Below, piece after piece: positions 1 through 8,444 of a stretch of DNA of 64,000 nucleotides. A model generated the notes under the pieces. The model ran no database searches, was not told the origin of the DNA, and saw only the letters and a list, made by a program, of their open reading frames with translations. The stretch comes from CABZJG01 sp902512685 (lineage in GTDB: Bacteria > Pseudomonadota > Alphaproteobacteria > Rhodobacterales > Rhodobacteraceae). Location: positions 3,038,001 to 3,102,000 of the forward strand of contig CP179201.1 in the NCBI GenBank assembly GCA_051201605.1, in the 5' to 3' direction. The first letter of the stretch is position 1. Every line of letters begins with the position of its first letter. Position numbers and translations under genes: made by a program.

Positions 1-1
1 T

Positions 2-205
2 ATTCTAGGCTGGGGCTTTGCGCCGTGGTCGGGCGGGCCTTTGAGTTGGCTGGATATTTTAGGCACGCCCTATGCTGCCGAGCGCTGCGATCAATTGCAA
101 GCGGCCTATGGTGATCGGTTCGCCTGCCCTGATCTGCTGCGGGAAATGGGTGAAAAAGGCCAAAGCTTCTATGGCCGGTTTGACGCCAAATCAGAAGCTG
201 CCTAA
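2..205 (+). CDS. fadJ: 3-hydroxyacyl-CoA dehydrogenase/enoyl-CoA hydratase, C-terminal fragment
   Basis: Only the last 67 codons lie in the window; the rest is left of base 1. The tail carries GWGFAPWSGGPL, then AYGDRFACPDLL and GQSFYGRF, which match the end of the second C-terminal dehydrogenase domain in the FadB/FadJ multifunctional beta-oxidation protein, where fatty acyl-CoA is hydrated and oxidised in the cytoplasm. The stop is TAA at 203-205 and a strong hairpin follows. The reading is short but the family pattern is clear; fadB versus fadJ cannot be separated from this piece. Confidence 0.75.
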   Translation: MLGWGFAPWSGGPLSWLDILGTPYAAERCDQLQAAYGDRFACPDLLREMGEKGQSFYGRFDAKSEAA

Positions 206-220
206 TCTGCTTTAAACCGC

Positions 221-255
221 TCCGAAAAGCCTGCCTTATGGCTGGGCTTTTCGGG
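221..255 (+). terminator. Hairpin after fadJ-like gene
   Basis: CCGAAAAGCC at 222-231 pairs perfectly with GGCTTTTCGG at 245-254 around a 13-base loop. It sits between the fadJ-like stop and the convergent sulfotransferase stop. No long T run follows on either strand, so it may be a 3' end stabiliser or a bidirectional terminator rather than a classical intrinsic terminator. Confidence 0.55.
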
Positions 256-284
256 ACTAAAGGCGCGGTTTCGGCTAAAGCGCA

Positions 285-935
285 CTAGCCAAAACGGTAT
301 CCAAATCGGCCGATATCTACGGCACAAAATTGTGCAACAAGCTCTGCGAGTTCCTCAGTATAGTGCGTGCGGTAATCTGCCGTCCGTTCTGACCGGTTTT
401 CGTGCGGTAAAGGGCGCAGGCAAAAACCAAGATACTGTTCTAACAATATCACATCCTCTTCAAAATGCTCAAGCCGGATAAATAAATTGGCTTTCTCATT
501 GCCTTGCGCATCTCTCACATAGCTGGCAAATGGAGCGCCGCGAAAACTGGCCTGCCTGGCAGGGTTGCTGAGAAACGTGGAAAAATTGGATTTTTTAGCC
601 AATTCCACTGCCAGATGCGCAAAGCTTTGAGCGCGCAGCCATGAATAATAGCTGACCAAGCGGTCCCAAGGATTGCGCACCAGCGTAAAGATAAAATACT
701 GCTCTAAATCTGCGCCATCCACCACGCCCTCGATATCTGCGAGCGTCGAGTGTTTCCAAAGCCGTCCTTTTGCGCGCAGCTTATCCAGCCGCTTACGCCG
801 CCGCTTGGCTTTGGGTGTATCCCCGATCAGGATATCATCGGCCATCGCCCGCTGCTCAAGCGCTGCGGCCATGGATGTGCCACCGGTTTTCGGAATATGA
901 ACGAGTATAAATTTGCGCCCGGGCGAAATAATCAT
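285..935 (-). CDS. Sulfotransferase family 2-type protein
   Basis: Predicted 216-residue sulfotransferase using PAPS as sulfate donor; the acceptor is unknown. The 5'-phosphosulfate loop HIPKTGGTS is at residues 13-21 and the 3'-phosphate motif RNPWDRLVSYY starts near residue 87, the two hallmarks of the carbohydrate-type sulfotransferase fold. The open frame extends upstream to 1061, but the ATG at 935 puts the P-loop where the family has it, and the extra residues are rich in Cys and lack homology-like features. It lies 29 bases after the EamA exporter stop, so the two may be cotranscribed. Family call firm, substrate unknown. Confidence 0.75.
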   Translation of the reverse strand: MIISPGRKFILVHIPKTGGTSMAAALEQRAMADDILIGDTPKAKRRRKRLDKLRAKGRLWKHSTLADIEGVVDGADLEQYFIFTLVRNPWDRLVSYYSWLRAQSFAHLAVELAKKSNFSTFLSNPARQASFRGAPFASYVRDAQGNEKANLFIRLEHFEEDVILLEQYLGFCLRPLPHENRSERTADYRTHYTEELAELVAQFCAVDIGRFGYRFG

Positions 936-964
936 GTCCTGCAGTCTAGCCCAATTGCACAGTA

Positions 965-1873
965 TCAGGAAGAGCGGATTGCAATCACAATGCCCGCTGC
1001 AGCAATCAGTATAATCCCGCCGGCTTGCAGAGCCGTCACGGTTTGGCCAAACAGCATCCACGCAAAAAATGGCCCCGAGATAAAGACCGAATACTCATAG
1101 ATCGCCACATAAGAGGCGGTGCCAATTTGATAGGCGCGAATAATAAGACCAACGCCCAAAACAGACCCTACAGCCTGCAACAAAATAAACGGCAAAGCCG
1201 CGCTTACCGGCCAGACCCAGCCGCGCTGGATAAAGCCTGCGGCGCCTTCGAGGACAGTAAATTCAAACTGGCCCAAAAAAGCCAAAGCTAGGGCGCCAAT
1301 AACGGCCTGAATAATGAACAGCATTGCCAGCATAGACAGCGTGCTTTCCCCTTCACACAGCTGGCGTGTCGCCACCGCGCCCATGGCATAAAACACCCCC
1401 CCCACAACCGGTAGAAAGCTGATCCAGTTGAGCGTTGACCAATCACTGTCCAACACCAGCAAAATGCCAATAAACCCCAGCAAAACAGCGAAAATTCGCG
1501 CAGGTCCTACCGGCTCACGCAAAATAAACGCTGTGATCAGCAAGATAAAAATCGGCGAGGTAAAGAGACCCGCCAAAGCCTGTGCCAAAGGCATAAACGC
1601 CAAGGAACCGAAATAAAACAGCATTGCAAAGGCTACAAAAAAGCTGCGCAGCGCCACTGCCCAAAGGCGCAACGCCCAAAGCGTGCCAAAGCCCAAAAAC
1701 GAAGCCAAAATGATCAAGGGCAACCCCATGGCAGAGCGCAAAACTTGAAACTGCCAAAGACCTGAATCAATCGCAATCAGGGAAATGAAATTATCGATGC
1801 AACCGATGACCAGCATAGCCGCCATCATGGTCAAAGCCGCAGCGCGGTCGTTTATAGACATGTTTTTTATCAT
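965..1873 (-). CDS. EamA/DMT family transporter
   Basis: A 302-residue inner-membrane protein with about ten hydrophobic segments arranged as two EamA repeats, the layout of drug/metabolite transporters (metabolite efflux or uptake). The ATG at 1873 was used; a second ATG at 1861 (residue 5) is possible. It is divergent from the acyl-CoA ligase at 1952, with about 80 bases between, and precedes the sulfotransferase on the same strand. The substrate cannot be read from the sequence. It is one of four EamA paralogues in the window. Confidence 0.8.
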   Translation of the reverse strand: MIKNMSINDRAAALTMMAAMLVIGCIDNFISLIAIDSGLWQFQVLRSAMGLPLIILASFLGFGTLWALRLWAVALRSFFVAFAMLFYFGSLAFMPLAQALAGLFTSPIFILLITAFILREPVGPARIFAVLLGFIGILLVLDSDWSTLNWISFLPVVGGVFYAMGAVATRQLCEGESTLSMLAMLFIIQAVIGALALAFLGQFEFTVLEGAAGFIQRGWVWPVSAALPFILLQAVGSVLGVGLIIRAYQIGTASYVAIYEYSVFISGPFFAWMLFGQTVTALQAGGIILIAAAGIVIAIRSS

Positions 1874-1951
1874 TGTGCTTTTCTTTGACCCTTTAGTGCA
1901 TTTAGTCTAGCCCGAAACCGACATAAGTGCAGATTCGCTGGGAGGCAAAAC

Positions 1952-3583
1952 ATGGGTTGGATGCGCGATGAAACCGGACTGGAAAAAAACAAAGCCAATT
2001 ATGTTCCACTGACACCCTTGTCGCATCTAAAACGGGCCGCAGTGGTCTTTGCGGATTGCCCGGCTGTTGTCTATGGTGCGCACCGAAAAACTTACAGTGA
2101 ATATTACGAACGCTGCTCGCAGCTGGCTTCTGCCCTGCAGAAATTGGGCGTTGCGTCGGGTGATGTGGTGGCCACGCTTATTCCCAACCTGCCAGCGCAG
2201 GCCGAAGCGCATTTTGGTGTGCCCGCCTGCGGCGCAGTGCTCAATACCATTAATACCCGGCTCGAAGTGCACACCGTCGCTTATATTTTTGACCATGGGG
2301 CCGCCAAGGCTGTGCTTGTGGACAGCCAGTTTCTAGACTTGGCCGAAGCAGCCTGCTCCGAAATGGAAAGCACACCGCCGCGCATCATAGAAGTGCCCGA
2401 CGAAAGCGCCGGTTTCCCGGCCTCCGGCCGCCATCAGACCTATGAGGACTTGCTGGCCACTGGGGATGCCACGTTCAACTGGCAGATGCCCGAAGATGAA
2501 TGGGAAAGCCTTGCGCTCAACTACACATCCGGCACCACAGGGCGGCCCAAGGGCGTGGTCTATCATCACCGCGGGGCTTATTTGATGACCATGGGCACGG
2601 TGGTCAGCTGGCGGATGCAGCTTAATCCGGTCTTTATGGCGATTGTCCCGCTTTTTCATTGCAACGGCTGGAACCATACTTGGATGATGCCGATGCTCGG
2701 CGGCACCTTGGTGTGCTGCCGCGATATCACCGCTGGCGTAATTTATGACGCCATCGCCGATGAGGGCGTTAAGTTTTTTGGCGGCGCGCCGATCGTGCTC
2801 AATATGATCGTCAATGCCAAAGAAGAAGAGCGCCGCGCCTTTGGTCATACGGTTGAGGTTTTTACCGCAGGCGCGCCCCCTGCCCCGGCGACCTTGGCCA
2901 AAATTGAAGCCTTGGGCTTTAATGTCACGCAGGTCTACGGGCTGACGGAAACCTACGGCCATGTGACCGAATGCGTCTGGCATGATCAACGCTGGGGCGA
3001 TCTGGACAGTGACGGGCGGGCCGCGATCAAAGCCCGTCAGGGCGTTGCCTTTCCGATGATGGAACATATCACCGTAATGGACAGCAATATGGATCAAGTG
3101 ACCATGGACGGACAGACCCAAGGCGAAATTATGATCCGCGGCAACTCAGTGATGAAAGGCTATATGAAAAACCCCAAAGCCACGCAAGAGGCCTTTGAGG
3201 GCGGTTATTTTCACTCAGGAGATCTGGCGGTGCAACATGCCGACAGCTATGTGCAAATCGCTGATCGGGCCAAAGATATTATCATCTCGGGCGGTGAAAA
3301 CATCAGCTCGGTCGAGGTTGAAGGAACGCTGATGGCGCATCCGGCTGTTTCGCTCTGTGCCGTGGTGGCAAAGCCGGACGAAAAATGGGGCGAAGTGCCC
3401 TGTGCCTTTGTGGAATTGCTCGAAGATGCGCAGGTCAGCGAAGCCGATTTGATCGCTTTTGCCCGCAGCAAACTGGCAGGATTTAAAACCCCAAAGCAGA
3501 TCATCTTTCAAGAGCTGCCGAAAACCTCAACCGGAAAGATTCAAAAATTCGAGCTGCGCAAACAGATCACCCCGGCTGGCTGA
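1952..3583 (+). CDS. AMP-forming acyl-CoA ligase (ANL superfamily)
   Basis: Activates a carboxylic acid to acyl-adenylate and then acyl-CoA. At 543 residues it is full length. Visible motifs are the phosphate loop TSGTTGRPKG near residue 191, YGLTETYG near 330, the SGDLA and DRAKDIIISGGENIS hinge region near 430-450, and the catalytic lysine in TSTGKIQKF near residue 529. The start has a good ribosome site, GGGAGG, about 6 bases upstream. The early part resembles the medium-chain or methylmercaptopropionate-CoA ligase branch common in roseobacters, but the exact acid is not determinable. A FadJ-like beta-oxidation enzyme lies nearby at the left edge. Confidence 0.85.
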   Translation: MGWMRDETGLEKNKANYVPLTPLSHLKRAAVVFADCPAVVYGAHRKTYSEYYERCSQLASALQKLGVASGDVVATLIPNLPAQAEAHFGVPACGAVLNTINTRLEVHTVAYIFDHGAAKAVLVDSQFLDLAEAACSEMESTPPRIIEVPDESAGFPASGRHQTYEDLLATGDATFNWQMPEDEWESLALNYTSGTTGRPKGVVYHHRGAYLMTMGTVVSWRMQLNPVFMAIVPLFHCNGWNHTWMMPMLGGTLVCCRDITAGVIYDAIADEGVKFFGGAPIVLNMIVNAKEEERRAFGHTVEVFTAGAPPAPATLAKIEALGFNVTQVYGLTETYGHVTECVWHDQRWGDLDSDGRAAIKARQGVAFPMMEHITVMDSNMDQVTMDGQTQGEIMIRGNSVMKGYMKNPKATQEAFEGGYFHSGDLAVQHADSYVQIADRAKDIIISGGENISSVEVEGTLMAHPAVSLCAVVAKPDEKWGEVPCAFVELLEDAQVSEADLIAFARSKLAGFKTPKQIIFQELPKTSTGKIQKFELRKQITPAG

Positions 3584-3649
3584 GTGATTGTGATGAACCC
3601 CTGCAGTGTGCTATAATCGGGCAAAACAAAACCTGAGCAGCCACTGTAC

Positions 3650-4669
3650 ATGACCGCATTGAAAAAATATGCCCGCCTTGAGGCGACCGGATTATGGCGT
3701 GCACGCCCCGAAGAGCAGCGGCGCGAGGTGATTGTTTCGGTTGGCAACACAACCTTGATCATCGCGGACAGCAAAGACCGACCTTTGGCGCACTGGTCGC
3801 TCGCAGCAATTGCGCGCGCCAATCCGGGTGAATTTCCCGCGCTTTACCATCCCGACGGAGATGCGCAAGAAAGTCTTGAGTTTACCGAAGGCGAAGCGGA
3901 AATGGTCAAGGCGATTGAAAAGCTGCGCCGCGTGATTGACCGACGCCGGCCAAAACCGGGCCGGTTGCGCTTGGTGATCTTCGGGGTTATTTTTGCAACC
4001 CTTTGTGCATTGGCGGTTTTTTGGATGCCGCAAGCGGTTCAAACATACGCCCTGCGCGTGGTGCCAGAGGTCAAACGGCTTGAGATCGGGCTCAGCCTGA
4101 TTGAAAAAATGTCAAATTTATCCGGCACCCCTTGCCATTCGGACAGCGCCAATACAGCGCTGGACCAACTGAGCCAAAGAATTCTGGGGGCCAAAGGCCG
4201 GCTTAGGGTGTTGCCAAGCGGGGTTCAACAAACCGCCCATTTGCCCGGGGGGCTGGTTTTAATTCATCGCGAATTGCTCGAAGATTATGATGATCCGGAT
4301 GTTGTCGCCGGATATATTTTGGCCGAAACCCTGAGGGCAGAGCAAAGCGACAGCTTGCATCGCCTGTTGGCTTTCACCGGAACATTAAGCGTATTTCGAT
4401 TGTTGACCACTGGGAAAATGTCCGAAGCTACGTTGAAAAAATACGCCGAGCATCTATTGCTACAATCGCCTGTACCGATCGATACGGGCCTGTTGATTGA
4501 GCAATTTTCCGCCCAGCGCCTGCGCGCGGCGCCCTATGCCTATGCCATTGATGTCACCGGCGAGCAAACCCTTGCACTGATCGAAGCTGATGGCGCCTCA
4601 ATTGAGCAATTTGTGCCCAGTTTGTCCGACAATTACTGGATTCGGCTACAAACAATCTGCGGTGGTTAG
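3650..4669 (+). CDS. Membrane protein with degenerate M48-peptidase-like domain
   Basis: No close named family recognised. The 339-residue protein has a soluble N-terminal part (1-100), one hydrophobic segment near 105-128, and a C-terminal domain that follows the M48 metallopeptidase pattern: a glycine-rich strand PGGLVLIHRELL near 197-209, an acidic linker DDPD, then a helix where the family has HExxH. Here that helix reads AETLR (225-229): the Glu is kept, both His are replaced by Ala and Arg. It is therefore probably not a zinc peptidase. The ribosome site is weak. Orientation suggests a periplasmic C-terminal domain. Function unknown. Confidence 0.6.
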   Translation: MTALKKYARLEATGLWRARPEEQRREVIVSVGNTTLIIADSKDRPLAHWSLAAIARANPGEFPALYHPDGDAQESLEFTEGEAEMVKAIEKLRRVIDRRRPKPGRLRLVIFGVIFATLCALAVFWMPQAVQTYALRVVPEVKRLEIGLSLIEKMSNLSGTPCHSDSANTALDQLSQRILGAKGRLRVLPSGVQQTAHLPGGLVLIHRELLEDYDDPDVVAGYILAETLRAEQSDSLHRLLAFTGTLSVFRLLTTGKMSEATLKKYAEHLLLQSPVPIDTGLLIEQFSAQRLRAAPYAYAIDVTGEQTLALIEADGASIEQFVPSLSDNYWIRLQTICGG

Positions 4670-4747
4670 GCGCGCCCATCTGCGCACCCGACTTGCCAAC
4701 CGGAAAAAATCGCTTCACATAGGACGGGCACTGCAAGGTTTCATCCA

Positions 4748-5659
4748 ATGACGGCACCGGTTCAGCAAAATATCCTATTGGGGGCACTTTGTCTTTTGGG
4801 CGAGATGGTTTTTTCGTTTGCAATTGCCAGCGCCGTAAAACTGCTTGAACCACAGGTCAGCGTTTTTGTGGTTTTATTTTTCCGCTATCTCTTTTGTTTG
4901 CCGCTGCTGTTTGCTTACGGGTTCGTAACGCGTGGGCGGCACCTTATGCGTATCCAAAACACACGGATTTTAGTACTGCGAACAATTTGCGGTTTTTTGG
5001 GGCTTTTGATGTGGTTTTTGGCCGTGGCGAATATTGACATCAGCTTGGCCACTGCTCTGGCGCAAACTATGCCTATTTTCATCACTGTTCTTGCGGCACT
5101 GATCATCGGTGAACAAGTGGGCATTCGGCGTATTGGTGCCGTCAGCCTTGGCTTTGTCGGGGTTTTAATCTTGCTCTTTCCAATCACAGCCGAATTAAAC
5201 ATTTGGGGCGTCGGCTTTGCCCTGTCCGGGGCCTTTTTTGCAGCGCTTATGTTTATATTTCTGCGCCTTTTAGGGCAAAGTGATGCCGTGATTTCAACAG
5301 CGCTTTGGTATAATTTGACCGGCCTGGTTTTGGCCGCAATCCTATGCCAAATTTCCGGTTTTTCTTGGCTGGATTTCCTTGTCATTACATCAGCTGGCAT
5401 TCGGCAAGCCCTAATCTTGGTCGGTGTGCTGGCAAGTTTTCAGCAAATGCTTTTGGCAAAAAGTCACACCTATGCCAAAGCATCAGTTTTGGCACCTGTA
5501 CATTATGCCACGATCTTGATCGGAATTTTGGTGGGTGTGACGCTTTTTAATGAAGTGGTTGGCGTTAAATTTTTTATCGGGACCGCAATTATTCTTTTGG
5601 CAAATTACTATATCCTGCGCCGCGAGCGCGCGCAGGCGTCTAAAGAAAACCTGTCCTAG
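4748..5659 (+). CDS. EamA/DMT family transporter
   Basis: A 303-residue protein with about ten hydrophobic segments in two EamA repeats, the drug/metabolite transporter layout in the inner membrane. The N-terminal repeat includes FFRYLFCLPLLF and the loop LAQTMPIF typical of the family. The start at 4748 is preceded by AAGG about 9 bases upstream. It sits alone between the M48-like gene and a convergent SPOR protein gene. Substrate unknown; the family includes amino-acid and metabolite exporters. Confidence 0.8.
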   Translation: MTAPVQQNILLGALCLLGEMVFSFAIASAVKLLEPQVSVFVVLFFRYLFCLPLLFAYGFVTRGRHLMRIQNTRILVLRTICGFLGLLMWFLAVANIDISLATALAQTMPIFITVLAALIIGEQVGIRRIGAVSLGFVGVLILLFPITAELNIWGVGFALSGAFFAALMFIFLRLLGQSDAVISTALWYNLTGLVLAAILCQISGFSWLDFLVITSAGIRQALILVGVLASFQQMLLAKSHTYAKASVLAPVHYATILIGILVGVTLFNEVVGVKFFIGTAIILLANYYILRRERAQASKENLS

Positions 5660-5694
5660 TCAAAGCGGGCTTGAAAAAGCCTGCGCGCTGCCCT

Positions 5695-6762
5695 TCAACG
5701 GCGCAGTACAAAAGCATCCCTAAAGCCGGCATTTCGCGCCGTTGCCAAGGCTGAATTCACCTGATCTGCATCGGCAAAAGGACCTATCAAAATAACCTGA
5801 TAAGTTTTTCCAGACCGTGTTATGCCCCGGGCCTGGACCGGAAGCCCCATTGCAGCCAATCGTACTTTGGTTCTTGCTGCATTGGCACTCACGCCAAAAG
5901 TCGCCACTTGCACAAGTTTGCCGCCATTTCCGACTGTTGAACCTGCAGCGGCCACGCTGTCATTCGTTGCGTTTTTTTCCCGGGGTACAAGTGCGATCGC
6001 CCCACCATCCCTTGGCTCAAGAACGTAGTTGCCCTTGGCATCTAAGAACGTTCTTTGCTGTTTGATATCGGTAAATGGATACACCAGTTGGCGGTCCACA
6101 GTACCCATGTCTGTTTTGCCCTCTGGAACCGCCATTTCGCGAGGCACTTTTCGAGACCAGATTTGATCACTAGCTCGGAGCCCTGCCACCGTTTGCAACC
6201 CGCTGGATGGATTGAGCCTGTCGTCTTCCCAAGCACTCCGGTAACCCTCTGGAACCCGCGTGGGTCCGATATTGCCACGCACAGTTTGAACATCCAATGG
6301 GAATTGGGTCTGTTCAACTTTCTTGCCCCGTTGCTTACCCTCTGCTCCGATTAGTACGCCAAAAATAGACCTTAAGCTTGGTTGGCTTTTGTTTATCATC
6401 GCTTTGGGCTTTGGCGCAGTATCAACGGCAGACAAGACTGGTTTTTCTTCGCCAACCGGTGGTTGGACTGAACGTAGATTTGAATTCTTTGGCGCTGTCG
6501 CGCTTTGTTTGAAACTTGGCTCAAACCCACAAACCAATTGACGTTTTTGGGTGACCCGCGGGAACCATTTGACCGCGCCATACCCCCCCGTACGGATATA
6601 GACACAGCCCTTGCTGTCGACAAATTGCGACCCGGTAAACCCTGCGGGCGGCAGTTCGGCAGGGCCATTAGATTTGGCCAAGCTCTCAGCCGCCAAGCTG
6701 GTTGATAAACTCAACGCAAACAAATACGTAAGCCTACGCACTGCGAAAAATAAAATCTGCAT
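5695..6762 (-). CDS. SPOR domain-containing secreted protein
   Basis: A 355-residue exported protein. The N-terminus has a basic stretch, a hydrophobic core and an Ala-rich cleavage region around residues 20-30, as in a Sec signal peptide. A long low-complexity middle follows, rich in Pro, Gln and Ser. The last 75 residues (from GGKLVQVATFG to the C-terminus) form a SPOR domain, which binds denuded peptidoglycan glycans at the septum in characterised proteins. No enzymatic domain is visible. A role in cell division or envelope maintenance is inferred from the SPOR domain only. Confidence 0.8.
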   Translation of the reverse strand: MQILFFAVRRLTYLFALSLSTSLAAESLAKSNGPAELPPAGFTGSQFVDSKGCVYIRTGGYGAVKWFPRVTQKRQLVCGFEPSFKQSATAPKNSNLRSVQPPVGEEKPVLSAVDTAPKPKAMINKSQPSLRSIFGVLIGAEGKQRGKKVEQTQFPLDVQTVRGNIGPTRVPEGYRSAWEDDRLNPSSGLQTVAGLRASDQIWSRKVPREMAVPEGKTDMGTVDRQLVYPFTDIKQQRTFLDAKGNYVLEPRDGGAIALVPREKNATNDSVAAAGSTVGNGGKLVQVATFGVSANAARTKVRLAAMGLPVQARGITRSGKTYQVILIGPFADADQVNSALATARNAGFRDAFVLRR

Positions 6763-6828
6763 AATAAACCCTTAAACAATGGGGTAATTTATGCCTTAAT
6801 AAGAGCCAAGAGTAAAGCTATCTACTGA

Positions 6829-7461
6829 TTACTTGGTTCCAAACATGCGATCGCCTGCATCGCCAAGCCCCGGGACGATATAACCTTTTTCATTGAGCTG
6901 CCTGTCAACAGCCGCGGTAATAATCGGCACATCTGGATGTGCCTCATTCATCCGCGCGACACCTTCGGGGGCTGCCAGAAGGCACATGAAACGGATGTTG
7001 CGCGCGCCAGCCTCTTTTAATAGATCAATCGCTGCGACCGATGAATTGCCGGTTGCAAGCATCGGGTCAACCGCGATCACCAGCCGATCCTCTAGAGTAT
7101 GTGGCACTTTGAAATAATACTGCACTGGCTTTAGAGTTGCTTCATCGCGGTAAAGGCCGACAAACCCAACCCGTGCTGATGGGATCAATTCTAGAACTCC
7201 ATCCAGCAACCCGTTTCCGGCCCGCAAAATCGAGATCAGCGCAAGCTTTTTGCCAGCCAGCACCGGCGCATCCATCGGCTCAATCGGTGTGTTGATGGAT
7301 TTCGCGGTCAAAGCGAGACCGCGGGTGGTTTCATAGGCCAGTAATTGGCTGATTTCCCGCAGCAATTGACGAAATAATGCAGTTGAAGCCCCGGCATCGC
7401 GCATCAAGGTCAGTTTATGCTGCACCAATGGGTGGTCAACAATTGTCAGGTTCTCGCTCAT
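6829..7461 (-). CDS. upp: Uracil phosphoribosyltransferase
   Basis: Converts uracil and PRPP to UMP and diphosphate in the cytoplasm. The 210-residue length is usual. The PRPP-binding motif DPMLATGNSSVAAIDLL lies near residues 131-147, and the C-terminus ends with the uracil-binding GLGDAGDRMFG. The ATG overlaps the add stop codon (ATGA), so it is the last gene of the cdd-deoA-deoB-add-upp operon. In context it recovers uracil released from pyrimidine nucleosides. Confidence 0.96.
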   Translation of the reverse strand: MSENLTIVDHPLVQHKLTLMRDAGASTALFRQLLREISQLLAYETTRGLALTAKSINTPIEPMDAPVLAGKKLALISILRAGNGLLDGVLELIPSARVGFVGLYRDEATLKPVQYYFKVPHTLEDRLVIAVDPMLATGNSSVAAIDLLKEAGARNIRFMCLLAAPEGVARMNEAHPDVPIITAAVDRQLNEKGYIVPGLGDAGDRMFGTK

Positions 7462-8444
7462 GTCTTCTCCAATCTTTCTAACAGGCTTTGCCGAGTTTCA
7501 GCAGAGCAGAAGGCGGCCTCGGCGGCCGTTTTATTCAAGGCTGTAAAATCCTTTGATGTCCAGCCAAAAGTATCGGCCAACTGGCGGTATTCTTGACCAA
7601 GGGTGGTGTGAAAAAACGGCGGGTCATCGGTTGAAATGGTGGTTTTTACCCCGGCGCTGCGCAGATCATTGACCGGATGCGCGTCAAGCGTTGGATAAAC
7701 CCCCAAGGCCACGTTTGATCCCGGGCAGACCTCAAGCGTGATCTGCCGGGCCACAAGCTCATCCACCAAGCTTGGATCATTGATCACCTGAATCCCATGG
7801 CCAATCCGCTCGACCTTAAGGTCAAACACCGCTTGGCGCACACTTTCCGCGCCGCCCCATTCGCCGGCATGAGTTGTCAGATGCAGTTGGGCTTCACGCG
7901 CCATATCAAACCCATAGGCAAAATCGCCTTGCCGGCCCTGCAACTCATCGCCGCCCATACCAAATCCGACAATAAAATCGCCTGCGGTTTCGGCCGCACA
8001 TCGGGCGGCTTTCCTGGCCTGATCAGGGCCGAAATGACGAATGCAGGTGACAATGCCTTTGGCGACAATCCCAAATTCGCGTTCACTCTGTGCGGCGGCT
8101 TGCTCAATTGCCGCGAGATACTCTTGCCAAGCAGCCAAATCACAGCCCCCGCAGAAATCCGGTGATACAAATACTTCGGTATATATCACCCCCTGCTCAG
8201 CGCTTTGCTGCAGCACCTCACAGGTCAATCGGTAAAAATCTTCCGGCCCAGTCAAAACACTGGTCGCGGCCTCATAAACCTTTAAGAAATGCCTAAAATC
8301 GGAGAATTTATAATCGCCGTTTGCGGCAAAAATTCCGCCAATGTCTTCGTGCTTTTCGGCTGCAATCTGGCGGATAAAATGCGGCGGCGCGGCCCCTTCA
8401 AGGTGCAGGTGCAACTCAATTTTTGGGCAGGCTTCAATATTCAT
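7458..8444 (-). CDS. add: Adenosine deaminase
   Basis: Hydrolyses adenosine or deoxyadenosine to inosine or deoxyinosine plus ammonia. The zinc ligands are in the N-terminal ELHLHLEG; THAGE and the metal Asp motif STDDPP are present downstream. The open frame extends to 8480, but ATG at 8444 (peptide MNIEACPKIELHLH) has an AGGAG site upstream and starts right before the zinc motif. It overlaps the deoB stop by 11 bases and upp by 4, so translation is likely coupled. The protein has 328 residues, normal for the family. Confidence 0.93.
   Translation of the reverse strand: MNIEACPKIELHLHLEGAAPPHFIRQIAAEKHEDIGGIFAANGDYKFSDFRHFLKVYEAATSVLTGPEDFYRLTCEVLQQSAEQGVIYTEVFVSPDFCGGCDLAAWQEYLAAIEQAAAQSEREFGIVAKGIVTCIRHFGPDQARKAARCAAETAGDFIVGFGMGGDELQGRQGDFAYGFDMAREAQLHLTTHAGEWGGAESVRQAVFDLKVERIGHGIQVINDPSLVDELVARQITLEVCPGSNVALGVYPTLDAHPVNDLRSAGVKTTISTDDPPFFHTTLGQEYRQLADTFGWTSKDFTALNKTAAEAAFCSAETRQSLLERLEKT

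Noticed and set aside
2333..3121. 262-residue open frame opposite the acyl-CoA ligase
   Set aside because: Shadow frame of a gene with clear motifs on the plus strand.
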